Shown piece after piece: positions 41,552-48,702 of a stretch of DNA of 51,523 bases; the first letter of the stretch is position 1, and the number at the start of each line of letters is the position of its first letter. Source of the stretch: CAYUCE01 sp964443275 (lineage in GTDB: Bacteria; Bipolaricaulota; Bipolaricaulia; CAYUCE01); contig CAYUCE010000006.1 in assembly GCA_964443275.1 (NCBI GenBank), positions 1-51,523 of the forward strand. The letters run 5' to 3'. The notes under the pieces were generated by a model. The model searched no databases. It saw only the letters and a list, made by a program, of their open reading frames with translations, and was not told the DNA's origin. The translations under genes were made by a program, and so were the position numbers.

Positions 41552-42388
41552 TTAACTTAGATTTTCCTTTAACCTATCCACATATTTATACTCGACTTTA
41601 ACTCTTCCTATGGCAAATTTTTGGGAACCTTCTCCGTGGCAGTCAGATCCCCCGGTAATCAAGAAATCAAATTTGTTGGCTAGCTTTTTAGCTTTAGCTA
41701 CTCCAAATTTAAAATATCTGTTTTTTTTATCATAGGGATAAAAAACCTCGATTCCATCTAATCCGGACTCTTTTAGCTCCTGTAATGCCTTCTCTACATT
41801 TTTAAACTTCCTTGTGCCGGGATGGGAAAGCACGGCCAGCCCGCCATTTTTATGGATGATTTCAATCACCTGGTTATGGGCTGGTTTTTGAACTGAAACT
41901 GCTGCCGGACCATTCTCATCCAAATATTTATTGAATGCTTCTTGGGTTGATCTGACTCGGTTTTTATTGACCATAACCTTTGCCAAGTGGGGTCTTCCCA
42001 CAGTTTTTTCGGAAATTGCCTGCACTTCGTCCAAACTTATGTCCGTCCTTAATAGGTTATTTACCTTTTTTATCATTTTTTGCATTCTTTTTATTCTCGC
42101 TTCTCGGATTCCCCTTAGCAAACTTTTAAGTTTGGCGTCTTCAGGATCTAAAAAATAACCCAAAATCTCAATAGATACGTTTTTCAATTTGGCTTTTATC
42201 TCCGATCCGGTGATTAGCTCAATGCCGGAGCGGACCTCACACCTTTTTTTTAACTCGGGATTTATCACGTCGTGATCAGTGATGGCTATACAGCCCAGTC
42301 CCAAGCGTTTGGCCTGTTTTATTCTTTCTTCCAGGACTTGAGTACCATCGGAGGCAGTGGTATGTAAATGCAGATCCGCGTATTTCAA
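41552..42388 (-). CDS. PHP-domain phosphoesterase
   Basis: A metal-dependent phosphoesterase of the PHP superfamily, 278 residues, TrpH/RNase AM-like. Metal ligands appear in DLHLHTTASDGT, AITDHD, GSEIK, LSHPGTRKF and the final GGSDCHGEGS. Relatives in E. coli (RnaAM) trim 5' ends of ribosomal RNAs, others hydrolyse 3',5'-bisphosphonucleotides; substrate cannot be told from sequence. It shares direction with metK but has a separate metK promoter downstream. Confidence 0.87.
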   Translation of the reverse strand: MKYADLHLHTTASDGTQVLEERIKQAKRLGLGCIAITDHDVINPELKKRCEVRSGIELITGSEIKAKLKNVSIEILGYFLDPEDAKLKSLLRGIREARIKRMQKMIKKVNNLLRTDISLDEVQAISEKTVGRPHLAKVMVNKNRVRSTQEAFNKYLDENGPAAVSVQKPAHNQVIEIIHKNGGLAVLSHPGTRKFKNVEKALQELKESGLDGIEVFYPYDKKNRYFKFGVAKAKKLANKFDFLITGGSDCHGEGSQKFAIGRVKVEYKYVDRLKENLS

Positions 42389-42521
42389 AAGATCACCTGC
42401 TTAAACTTTTAAGATTCTTCTATATTTTAAATCTTCCTTTGATTGATACTGAGCAGGTATTATACGGATTGAAGCCAGAAATTACCAAATCTATTGTCTG
42501 CCGGTGATGGCCAAAAGGATT

Positions 42522-42550
42522 TTGACTTCTCGGGTGCTATTTAATATCTT
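42522..42550 (+). promoter_or_regulatory. Probable coaBC promoter
   Basis: TTGACT (42522-42527), 17 bases, TATCTT (42545-42550). The start would be near 42557, followed by AAAAGGAG before the ATG at 42578. Confidence 0.5.
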
Positions 42551-42577
42551 ATTGAAAAGACTAAAAGGAGCAGTGAT

Positions 42578-43774
42578 ATGGGTAATTTAGAGGGAAAGAA
42601 GATAATAGCCGGGATTTGTGGGGGCATAGCAGCCTACAAAGCTTGTGATATAGTAAGCTCGCTTCACCAGAGGGGGGCGAAAGTCAGGGTGATGATGACC
42701 CCGGCAGCTTGTGAATTTGTCAACCCTTTAAGCTTTGCCACCCTCACTCACCAAAAAGTCCTCACTGATCTCTGGCAGGAGCCGCTTTCCCACATCGAAG
42801 AGGCCAAGGGGGCAGACCTTTTTCTTGTAATGCCGGCCACATTAAACACCATCTCCAAAGTGGCTTGTGGTATAGCGGATAACCTTCTGACCACAGCTAT
42901 AACTGCAACTGATGCCCCGGTCCTGTTCTGTCCGGCTATGGATTCCGGGATGTATGAAAACCCAATATTCCAAGAAAATATGCGTAAATTAAAGGGTTTA
43001 GGCAACTATCACTTCTTGGAACCAGAGGAGGGAAGGCTAGCTAGTGGAAAGAGGGGGGTAGGCCGGTTCCCGGAAAAAAGCGCGGTGATTGCTTTGGTGG
43101 AAAGATTGTTGACTGGAAGCTCTCTCCTTAAGGGTAAGAAAATATTGATTACCGCTGGTCCAACCCGGGAGATAATTGATCCGATAAGATGCATTACCAA
43201 TCGCTCCTCTGGCAAGATGGGTTATTTTATGGCCCAAAAAGCGTTGTATCTGGGAGCAGCCCAGGTGCTTTTAATCAGCGGGTCTACTTCTTTAGCTCCA
43301 CCAGATGGGGTGGAATTTTTGCCAGTTGAAAGTGCCGATCAGATGGCCGAAGAAGTTATTAGAAATTTTAAAAATTATGAGTGGATAATTTTGGCGGCGG
43401 CAGTGGCAGACTGGCGACCTAAAGAAACCTGGAGCGGAAAGATGAAAAAAGAAAATAAGCAGGAGATGGAGATATCATTTGTGAAGACCACGGATATAGC
43501 AAAGGAAGTTGGAAAAAGGAGAAAGGACGGTCAAATACTGGTCGGTTTCGCCGCGGAAACTGAGGATCTTTTGGTTAATGCCAAAAGTAAGCTTAAAGAT
43601 AAAAATCTCGATCTTATTGTAGCCAATGATATAACTAAAGAAGGAGCCGGCCCGGAAGTAGATACCAACATAGTTAGTTTGATATCCCGAGACGGAAAAG
43701 TAGAAAACCTACCTCAAATGAAAAAAGAAGCGCTGGCCGAGGAGATTCTTACCAGGTTAGCCAAGGCGAAATAG
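42578..43774 (+). CDS. coaBC: Bifunctional phosphopantothenoylcysteine synthetase/decarboxylase CoaBC
   Basis: CoaBC carries two successive steps of coenzyme A synthesis. The N-terminal flavoprotein (CoaC, about 1-185) shows GICGGIAAYKACDIVSSL, MPATLNTISKVACGIADNLLTT and PAMDSGMYENPIF, where the usual asparagine of PAMN is aspartate. The C-terminal CoaB synthetase begins KKILITAGPTREIIDPIRCITNRSSGKMG and contains AAAVADWRP and GFAAETEDL. Length 398 is standard. The N-to-D change in the PAMN motif is worth noting because that asparagine helps bind the substrate in characterised enzymes. Confidence 0.93.
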   Translation: MGNLEGKKIIAGICGGIAAYKACDIVSSLHQRGAKVRVMMTPAACEFVNPLSFATLTHQKVLTDLWQEPLSHIEEAKGADLFLVMPATLNTISKVACGIADNLLTTAITATDAPVLFCPAMDSGMYENPIFQENMRKLKGLGNYHFLEPEEGRLASGKRGVGRFPEKSAVIALVERLLTGSSLLKGKKILITAGPTREIIDPIRCITNRSSGKMGYFMAQKALYLGAAQVLLISGSTSLAPPDGVEFLPVESADQMAEEVIRNFKNYEWIILAAAVADWRPKETWSGKMKKENKQEMEISFVKTTDIAKEVGKRRKDGQILVGFAAETEDLLVNAKSKLKDKNLDLIVANDITKEGAGPEVDTNIVSLISRDGKVENLPQMKKEALAEEILTRLAKAK

Positions 43775-43838
43775 CGAAAACTCCTACCCTTCTGATCCTG
43801 TCCCCTTTACTCTCAAATACCAACCCTTGGGCCTTTCC

Positions 43839-43866
43839 TTGACATCCCATAATCCCTTGGTATAAT
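43839..43866 (+). promoter_or_regulatory. Promoter of cdc48
   Basis: TTGACA (43839-43844), 16 bases, TATAAT (43861-43866): both hexamers are perfect. The CIRCE operator begins four bases after the -10 and thus covers the start site. Confidence 0.85.
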
Positions 43867-43869
43867 ATA

Positions 43870-43896
43870 TTAGCACTCTCAGGGTTAGAGTGCTAG
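43870..43896 (+). promoter_or_regulatory. CIRCE operator (HrcA binding site)
   Basis: TTAGCACTC-N9-GAGTGCTAG matches the CIRCE consensus (TTAGCACTC-N9-GAGTGCTAA) at 17 of 18 arm positions, with the exact nine-base spacer. CIRCE is bound by the heat-shock repressor HrcA and normally precedes groES-groEL or hrcA-grpE-dnaK. Placed at the transcription start of the CDC48 gene, it predicts repression at normal temperature and release on heat or misfolded-protein stress. Confidence 0.93.
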
Positions 43897-43944
43897 TATT
43901 TTAGCTACATGATCTTATCTTTGTTGAAAAAGGGAGTCGATAAA

Positions 43945-46218
43945 ATGAAAAGCGAAGTAAATTCGAATAATAATGATTCTATCTTATTGAAGGTGGCCGG
44001 GGCCAACCAGCGTGATGTGGGAAAAGGAGTGGCCCGTATAGACGAGCAGATAATGAGCCAATTGGGAGTTAGGCAAGGAGAAGTATTGAAAATCGAAGGT
44101 GAAAAAGAGACTGTAGGACTGGCGGCCAGAAGTTATGCCGCGGATCGCGGTTTAGACATCATCAGAATGGACGGATTGATGCGATCAAATGCCGGTGTAG
44201 GGATGGGTGATAAGGTACAGGTGGCTAAAGCTGATTGGAAAAGAGCGGAAAAGATCACCGTTGCCCCGGCCAAAAGAAACATCAGATTGCGAGGTTCGGG
44301 TAAAAGCCTTATTTCCATGCTCAAGGGAAGGCCGGTAACCAAAGGTGATTATATATCTACTAGTATTGCCAGAAGCCGTAGTCCGTTTGGCTCAGAGCTA
44401 AAATCAAGTGATTTTTTTAAGGAATTTTTTGATTCCTCGAGTTTCGGTTTGGGGGAGATTCGCCTGCGTGTAGTTTCCACCCATCCCAGCGGCATTGTCC
44501 GGGTGGCTAGGGATACCGAGGTAGAATTGTTGCCGGAATACCAGGAGGTAAGAGAAGAAGAAAGGCCGCTGGGAGTAACTTATGAAGATATCGGGGGATT
44601 GGATGACGTCATACAGAAAGTAAGGGAGATGGTAGAGCTACCTTTAAAAAAGCCGGAGCTTTTCGACCGGTTGGGTATTGAGCCTCCCAAAGGAGTACTG
44701 CTACACGGTCCTCCGGGTACCGGTAAGACCTTGTTGGCTAAGGCAGTAGCCAGTGAAAGCGAGGCTCATTTTATGTCCATTAACGGACCGGAGATTATGT
44801 CCAAATTTTACGGGGAGTCGGAAAAACAGCTCCGGAAACGCTTTCAGGAAGCAAAAGAAAGCGCACCCTCCATAATCTTCATTGATGAACTAGATTCCAT
44901 AGGGACCAAGCGCGAAGAAGTGAGAGGAGAAGTGGAAAGACGGGTAGTTGCTCAATTGCTAGCTCTTATGGATGGACTTGAGCCTAGGGAAGAAGTTATT
45001 GTGATCGGGGCCACCAACCGGGTAAATGCGGTGGACGAGGCTTTAAGAAGACCGGGAAGGTTCGACCGGGAGATCGAAGTGGGGGTTCCCGACGGGGAGG
45101 GAAGAAAGGAGATATTTCTTATACATACCCGGGGCATGCCACTGGATGAGTCGGTGGACTTGGATGAGTTTGTCCGTCTTACTTATGGGTTTACCGGATC
45201 GGATATAGAGGCCCTCTGTCGGGAATCGGCTATGAACGCCCTGCGGCGGGTAATCCCAAAGATTGACCTAGAGGAAGAGGAGATACCGGCAGAAGTCATG
45301 GAAGAGCTGATTGTAAACCGGCAGGATATGGACAGCGCCTTTAGAGACATCGACCCCAGCGCCCTGAGGGAGATATTAGCTGAAGTTCCCCAGGTAAGCT
45401 GGGATGATATTGGTGGGCTAGATGATGTAAAGCAGACCCTACACGAGGCGGTAGAGATGCCACTGAGAAGGCCGGATTCTTTTGAGCGGATTGGAATTAA
45501 CCCTCCTAAAGGAGTACTGCTTTACGGTCCTCCGGGTACCGGTAAGACCATGTTGGCCAAGGCGGTAGCTAATGAATCGGATGCCAATTTCATAACTGCC
45601 AAAGGCTCGGATTTACTCTCCAAATGGTACGGGGAATCCGAACAGCGTATTGCGGAAGTATTCAACAAGGCAAGACAAGTTGCCCCTTCAGTAATCTTTC
45701 TGGACGAACTGGACGCTTTAGCTCCCAAACGAGGAGAAAGCGTTGGCCACGTCACTGAGAGGATAGTAAATCAGCTTTTGTCCGAGATGGACGGTTTGGA
45801 AGAACTTAGGGGGGTAGTAGTGGTCGGGGCTACTAACCGGCCGGATATCGTGGATCCGGCACTGCTTAGGCCGGGTAGATTTGACGAACTTATTCAGGTG
45901 CCGGTACCGGATCGAAAAGCCCGGCAGGAGATCTTCGAGGTTCATACCCGGAATATGGCTCTAAGTGGTGATGTGGACTTAGATCAGTTGATAGAGAAGA
46001 CCACCAATTATACGGGTGCGGATATCAGGGCTATCTGTGAGAAGGCAGGGCGTCTTGCTCTGCGTGATGATATAGAATCAGAAGAAGTGAGGAAAGAACA
46101 TTTTGAGAAAGCCTTGGAGGAGACCCATGCTTCTGCTACCCCGGAGACTAAGGCCCAGTATGAAGGCATTCAAAAGAAGCTAAAGCAGGAAGGTAGCAAA
46201 ATAGGGTTCACCCCGTGA
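43945..46218 (+). CDS. CDC48/VAT-type AAA ATPase with two AAA domains
   Basis: A double-ring unfoldase of the CDC48/p97/VAT family, common in archaea and eukaryotes and sporadic in bacteria. The 757 residues comprise a double-psi barrel N-domain (about 8-95), a second N-subdomain, D1 with Walker A GPPGTGKT at 255-262 and IIFIDELDSIG, and D2 with GPPGTGKT at 528-535 and VIFLDELDALAPKRG. Arginine-finger regions (ALRRPGRFDRE, LLRPGRFDE) are kept. The two Walker A regions are almost identical at the DNA level over about 65 bases. ATG 43945 is chosen because GGGAG lies eight bases upstream; an ATG at 43909 precedes it. Regulation by HrcA is predicted from CIRCE. No obvious C-terminal degron-peptidase motif is seen. 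Confidence 0.93.
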   Translation: MKSEVNSNNNDSILLKVAGANQRDVGKGVARIDEQIMSQLGVRQGEVLKIEGEKETVGLAARSYAADRGLDIIRMDGLMRSNAGVGMGDKVQVAKADWKRAEKITVAPAKRNIRLRGSGKSLISMLKGRPVTKGDYISTSIARSRSPFGSELKSSDFFKEFFDSSSFGLGEIRLRVVSTHPSGIVRVARDTEVELLPEYQEVREEERPLGVTYEDIGGLDDVIQKVREMVELPLKKPELFDRLGIEPPKGVLLHGPPGTGKTLLAKAVASESEAHFMSINGPEIMSKFYGESEKQLRKRFQEAKESAPSIIFIDELDSIGTKREEVRGEVERRVVAQLLALMDGLEPREEVIVIGATNRVNAVDEALRRPGRFDREIEVGVPDGEGRKEIFLIHTRGMPLDESVDLDEFVRLTYGFTGSDIEALCRESAMNALRRVIPKIDLEEEEIPAEVMEELIVNRQDMDSAFRDIDPSALREILAEVPQVSWDDIGGLDDVKQTLHEAVEMPLRRPDSFERIGINPPKGVLLYGPPGTGKTMLAKAVANESDANFITAKGSDLLSKWYGESEQRIAEVFNKARQVAPSVIFLDELDALAPKRGESVGHVTERIVNQLLSEMDGLEELRGVVVVGATNRPDIVDPALLRPGRFDELIQVPVPDRKARQEIFEVHTRNMALSGDVDLDQLIEKTTNYTGADIRAICEKAGRLALRDDIESEEVRKEHFEKALEETHASATPETKAQYEGIQKKLKQEGSKIGFTP

Positions 46219-46263
46219 AATAAGCGGTAAGCTTATCAGGAATCTATTTCACGGGGTGAACCC
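46204..46263 (+). terminator. 19-bp perfect hairpin spanning the cdc48 stop codon
   Basis: GGGTTCACCCCGTGAAATA (46204-46222) is mirrored exactly at 46245-46263 around 22 bases. The TGA stop and the last four codons lie in the left arm. There is no U-tract, so this is better seen as a 3' stabilising or barrier structure than as a textbook terminator. It could also be one end of a small inverted-repeat element. Confidence 0.65.
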
Positions 46264-46408
46264 CTGAAGGAAACTGAAACTAGCTCGCCGCGTGGTGATT
46301 GTTTAGCCATCTGAACCAAGCCATAATAATAGGAGAACCTTGACTTCTGACGGTAGGCATTCAGTGGGGTACAGAGGCTTTAAGATACAAATTCGCGATA
46401 CGTCAGAT

Positions 46409-46516
46409 GTAGGGAATGGCCTCTGTGCCATTCCAGTATGTTTCGGTTGGGCACAGAGGCCCAACCCTACGTTTTTATGATACGCCAGATGTAGACAATG
46501 ACCTCTGTGCCATTCT
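46409..46516. repeat. Cluster of three hairpin repeats with CTCTGT loops
   Basis: Copy a (46409-46434, forward): GTAG, then an 8-bp stem GGAATGGC/GCCATTCC around CTCTGT. Copy b (46445-46470, reverse): stem GGTTGGGC/GCCCAACC around ACAGAG, ending CTAC. Copy c (46491-46516, forward): stem decayed by one mismatch around CTCTGT. A degenerate fourth piece lies near 46360-46375. Stems differ in sequence but stay paired, while loop and GTAG tail are constant. The remaining sequence of 46264-46611 holds no gene that I can support. Confidence 0.75.
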
Positions 46517-46611
46517 AAAGGTTTCATGTGGCTAAATAGATACACCGTGTGTTTATTCGACGTTGAAGCAGCTCGTAAAAAGGCTGAGCGCTGAAAGGGT
46601 CGGAATAAAAT

Positions 46612-46990
46612 ATGGAGGGAGGAGTAAGCCGGATTCTGTTTTAAAGTGAGCATCTATCTAAGCGGCCTACCCAGAGGCTCAAGCGGGCCACTTTTAACCG
46701 CCTCTTTATTTGGCCTTGCTCCGACTGGGGTTTGCCGTGCCTCGGACCTCGCGGTCACAAGCGGTGAGCTCTTACCTCACCATTTCACCCTTTCCCCCAC
46801 TTACTTAATCATTGATTAAGTAAGTGGGGGAGGTATATTTTCTGTGGCACTTTCCAGGGATTTCTCCCTCTGGACTTATAAATTTAAATTGTCGTCCAGC
46901 AGCCTGCCCTGTGGAGTCCGGACTTTCCTCAGGCTAAGAATTATATAACTATAATTTTAGCCTGCGCTCCTTCTCTCCCTCTCTTGGGTC
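46612..46990 (-). ncRNA. rnpB: RNase P RNA, bacterial type
   Basis: The catalytic RNA of RNase P is read on the minus strand. Conserved blocks are clear in order: GAGGAAAGTCCGGACTCC (CR I), CACAGAAAATATACC (CR II), AAAGGGTGAAATGGTGAGG and GGTAAGAGCTCACCGC (CR III), GAGGCACGGCAAACCCC with GGAGCAAGGCCAAATA (CR IV), AGATAGATGCTC and the 3' CAGAATCCGGCTTAC (CR V). P1 is formed by GGGAG...GGAG near the 5' end and CTCCTCCCTCC at the 3' end. P12 is an unusual 18-bp perfect palindrome at 46794-46830. Both ends are estimates to within about 10 bases. Confidence 0.95.
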
Positions 46991-46996
46991 TTTTTA

Positions 46997-47024
46997 ATTT
47001 TATCAATTAAATGATAATTATCAA
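46997..47024 (-). promoter_or_regulatory. Promoter of rnpB
   Basis: On the minus strand TTGATA (47024-47019), 16 bases, TAAAAT (47002-46997). The predicted start near 46990 agrees with the RNA's 5' end. A palindrome TGATAATTATCA overlaps the -35, somewhat like half a Fur box. Confidence 0.65.
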
Positions 47025-47084
47025 CTTACACCCGTGTATTTGGATATTTACACTTTAGTGGTTATACTTAAGTTCTATTTAAAA

Positions 47085-47235
47085 GGGTGGGAAGCCCGCC
47101 CGGCTATCTTCACTGACTTTTAGAGGTGGGCAAAAACCTGCCAGGGGAAGGAGGTGGAAAACCCACTAGCAGGAAAACCCTTCCTCTGCGAGGCAAGCTC
47201 GCCATGCCAGGGTAGGGGCGGGCTTTTGTGCGAAC
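47085..47235. repeat. Hairpin-rich non-coding stretch
   Basis: Several GC-rich hairpins occur in series: GGGTGGG-AAG-CCCGCCC at 47085-47101, a nested GGAAGG/CCTTCC with GTGG/CCAC inside at 47146-47184, and a GTAGGGGCGGGC run at 47212-47223 that resembles the head of the GTAG repeats nearby. A frame open from 47154 to 47423 crosses it, but codon use and composition look random. 47236-47488 is AT-rich and shows nothing else. Confidence 0.4.
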
Positions 47236-47488
47236 TGCAATCTCTTCAACCTGATTATTTTCCATCCTCAATTGTAATTTTACCTAAAAATGATTTTTTT
47301 TCAAGACTAATTCTAAAACCTTTTTCCGGACTATTTCATTTTATTGCCTTCCCAGATTTTACCTATCAAACTATAGGAAAATGTTGTGAAGAAATTATGA
47401 AGGAGGGAAATAATTTGGGCTGATGTGAAGCCTCAAATGATCCTTTAGCCTTTATTTTTTGGTAGATTCAGGTGAAATCAAATTTATT

Positions 47489-47542
47489 AACCTCCCGATA
47501 TACGAAAGCAAACTGACCTTCGCATAACGGGAGGTTATGTAT
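47489..47542. terminator. Bidirectional terminator hairpin after the HTH gene
   Basis: AACCTCCCG (47489-47497) pairs with CGGGAGGTT (47528-47536), and the pairing continues inward with few mismatches (ATATACGAAAG against CTTCGCATAA). A T-rich run (TATGTATTTTTT) follows on the plus strand; on the minus strand AT-rich sequence follows. It ends transcription of the minus-strand HTH gene or of plus-strand read-through. Confidence 0.65.
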
Positions 47543-47568
47543 TTTTTAATCAAAAGGATGGATTGCTC

Positions 47569-47754
47569 CTATTTTTCACCTTTTAGCTTTTCTTCTAGCC
47601 ATTCATCGATGACTGACTTTTTGAATCTCCAATTTCCGCCTAATCTGGTTCCGGGTATCTCCCCGGCCTCCACCTGGCGGTAGACCCAGTTTTTGCTGAA
47701 TCCCAAATAATCCGCAACATCCTTAGCTGTCATTATCTCTTTTTCTTCTGTCAT
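47569..47754 (-). CDS. Excisionase-family (MerR-like helix-turn-helix) DNA-binding protein
   Basis: A 61-residue protein that is nearly all HTH_17/excisionase domain: IMTAKDVADYLGFSKNWVYRQVEAGEIPGTRLGGNWRF, then KKSVIDEWLEEKL. Such proteins act as phage or plasmid excisionases or as small regulators. No integrase is next to it, so it is either a remnant of a mobile element or a free regulator. GGAGG precedes the ATG. A possible promoter (TTGAAA, 17 bases, TAAAGT) lies upstream, followed by an AACAT...ATGTT inverted repeat that could be an autoregulatory operator. Confidence 0.85.
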   Translation of the reverse strand: MTEEKEIMTAKDVADYLGFSKNWVYRQVEAGEIPGTRLGGNWRFKKSVIDEWLEEKLKGEK

Positions 47755-47980
47755 TTTTATACCTCCAACATTAGTTCTTGTGATGTTAGTCTAACTTTAC
47801 CATTTTATTGTAAATTTTTCAAATCCGAGCTGATACATATCAGTTTGCCCACATTTTTTAGTAATCGCAAATATTACTGTGCCTATGAATGATTCTATTA
47901 TCCAAATTCGAGCGTGAGAAGCATGTTTATGATAAAGAATAACTAATGGATCATTTCACCAGTATTTAGTACACCTTTTC

Positions 47981-48053
47981 GGGATGGGACAGAGCCCATC
48001 CCCTACATATGATTGTGGCCTGAATCCGTAGGGTTGGGGCTCTGTCCCCAACC
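47981..48053. repeat. Inverted pair of CTCTGT-loop hairpin repeats
   Basis: Copy e (47981-48006, reverse): 8-bp stem GGGATGGG/CCCATCCC around ACAGAG, ending CTAC. Copy f (48028-48053, forward): GTAG, stem GGTTGGGG/CCCCAACC around CTCTGT. They face each other 21 bases apart. They belong to the same family as the copies at 46409-46516. The rest of 47755-48076 shows no gene. Confidence 0.78.
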
Positions 48054-48076
48054 GGGAACTTTGGCTTTTCTATAAA

Positions 48077-48105
48077 TTGGCGGATCAAACAAAATATGTT
48101 ATTAT
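48077..48105 (+). promoter_or_regulatory. Probable promoter of the secreted Cys-rich protein gene
   Basis: TTGGCG (48077-48082), 17 bases, TATTAT (48100-48105). The start would be near 48112, with AGGAGGGAG ahead of the ATG at 48149. Confidence 0.45.
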
Positions 48106-48148
48106 AAAGGCAATTAAAATAGCCATTAAAATCAAGGAGGGAGCAAAA

Positions 48149-48664
48149 ATGAAGATTCGAAAAGCCCTTGGAGGACCCCTGTTTATTTTAGTAGCTTTGG
48201 TTGCCTGGTGGCTTTTATTGGGAACCCCGGTCTATGCTCAATGTGGCAGTAGGACCTATTGTCTTAGTTACTGTGGTGATTTAAATACCGATAAATACAC
48301 CTATGAACAGGGAGAAACAGTAGAATTTATCTTTTTAAACTCTGAAAATTACGATTTTATGTTGGAAAGGATCTATGTCCTCAACCTACAATCTTTTACC
48401 GGCGGGACATCAAAAGTTGAGACCGTCTATGAACACATCTTTTCTGATCCTATCAGTCCGGGGGCTCGCTGGAGTTGGGAATGGTATCAAAAAGATATGG
48501 CCGGTAATCAGGTTCAGAGCGGACGTTTCATGGGGGTCATAGAGACCAGGTATTGCGGTTCTCATAGAGCAACTTTTCGCATTGTTCCTAAACCTCCCAA
48601 GACGTGTGATCCGTGCTGTACCTTCTGGGCTAGTTGTTGTATAGGTTATCCGTGGTGCCCATGA
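48149..48664 (+). CDS. Secreted BsuPI-like beta-sandwich protein with Cys-rich tail
   Basis: The 171-residue product begins with a standard signal peptide (MKIRKALGG, hydrophobic 10-26, cleavage after TPVYA at 30). The central part, YEQGETVEFIFLNSENYDF to SPGARWSWEWYQKDMAGNQVQSGRFMGVIE, follows the BsuPI/intracellular-proteinase-inhibitor or Ig-like pattern W-x-W-x-Q-x-D-x-x-G-x-x-V-x-x-G. The C-terminus is a cysteine-dense tail (CDPCCTFWASCCIGYPWCP) that suggests disulphides or metal binding. An upstream in-frame start exists at 48077, but ATG 48149 has AGGAGGGAG and starts the signal peptide. An extracellular inhibitor or structural protein is possible; function is unproven. Confidence 0.7.
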   Translation: MKIRKALGGPLFILVALVAWWLLLGTPVYAQCGSRTYCLSYCGDLNTDKYTYEQGETVEFIFLNSENYDFMLERIYVLNLQSFTGGTSKVETVYEHIFSDPISPGARWSWEWYQKDMAGNQVQSGRFMGVIETRYCGSHRATFRIVPKPPKTCDPCCTFWASCCIGYPWCP

Positions 48665-48702
48665 TATAATGAATCTCCGATTTAGACTAAAAAACCAAAG
48701 CC

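Noticed and set aside
43909..43944. Upstream ATG for cdc48
   Set aside because: It lies close to the CIRCE element with no ribosome site; ATG 43945 has GGGAG at eight bases and gives the family N-terminus.
46303..46653. Open frame of 116 codons on the minus strand
   Set aside because: It runs through the CTCTGT-loop repeats and into the 3' end of RNase P RNA; the peptide is low in structure and has no family resemblance.
47154..47423. Open frame of 89 codons on the plus strand
   Set aside because: It crosses several hairpin repeats, has random-looking composition and no ribosome site or recognisable domain.
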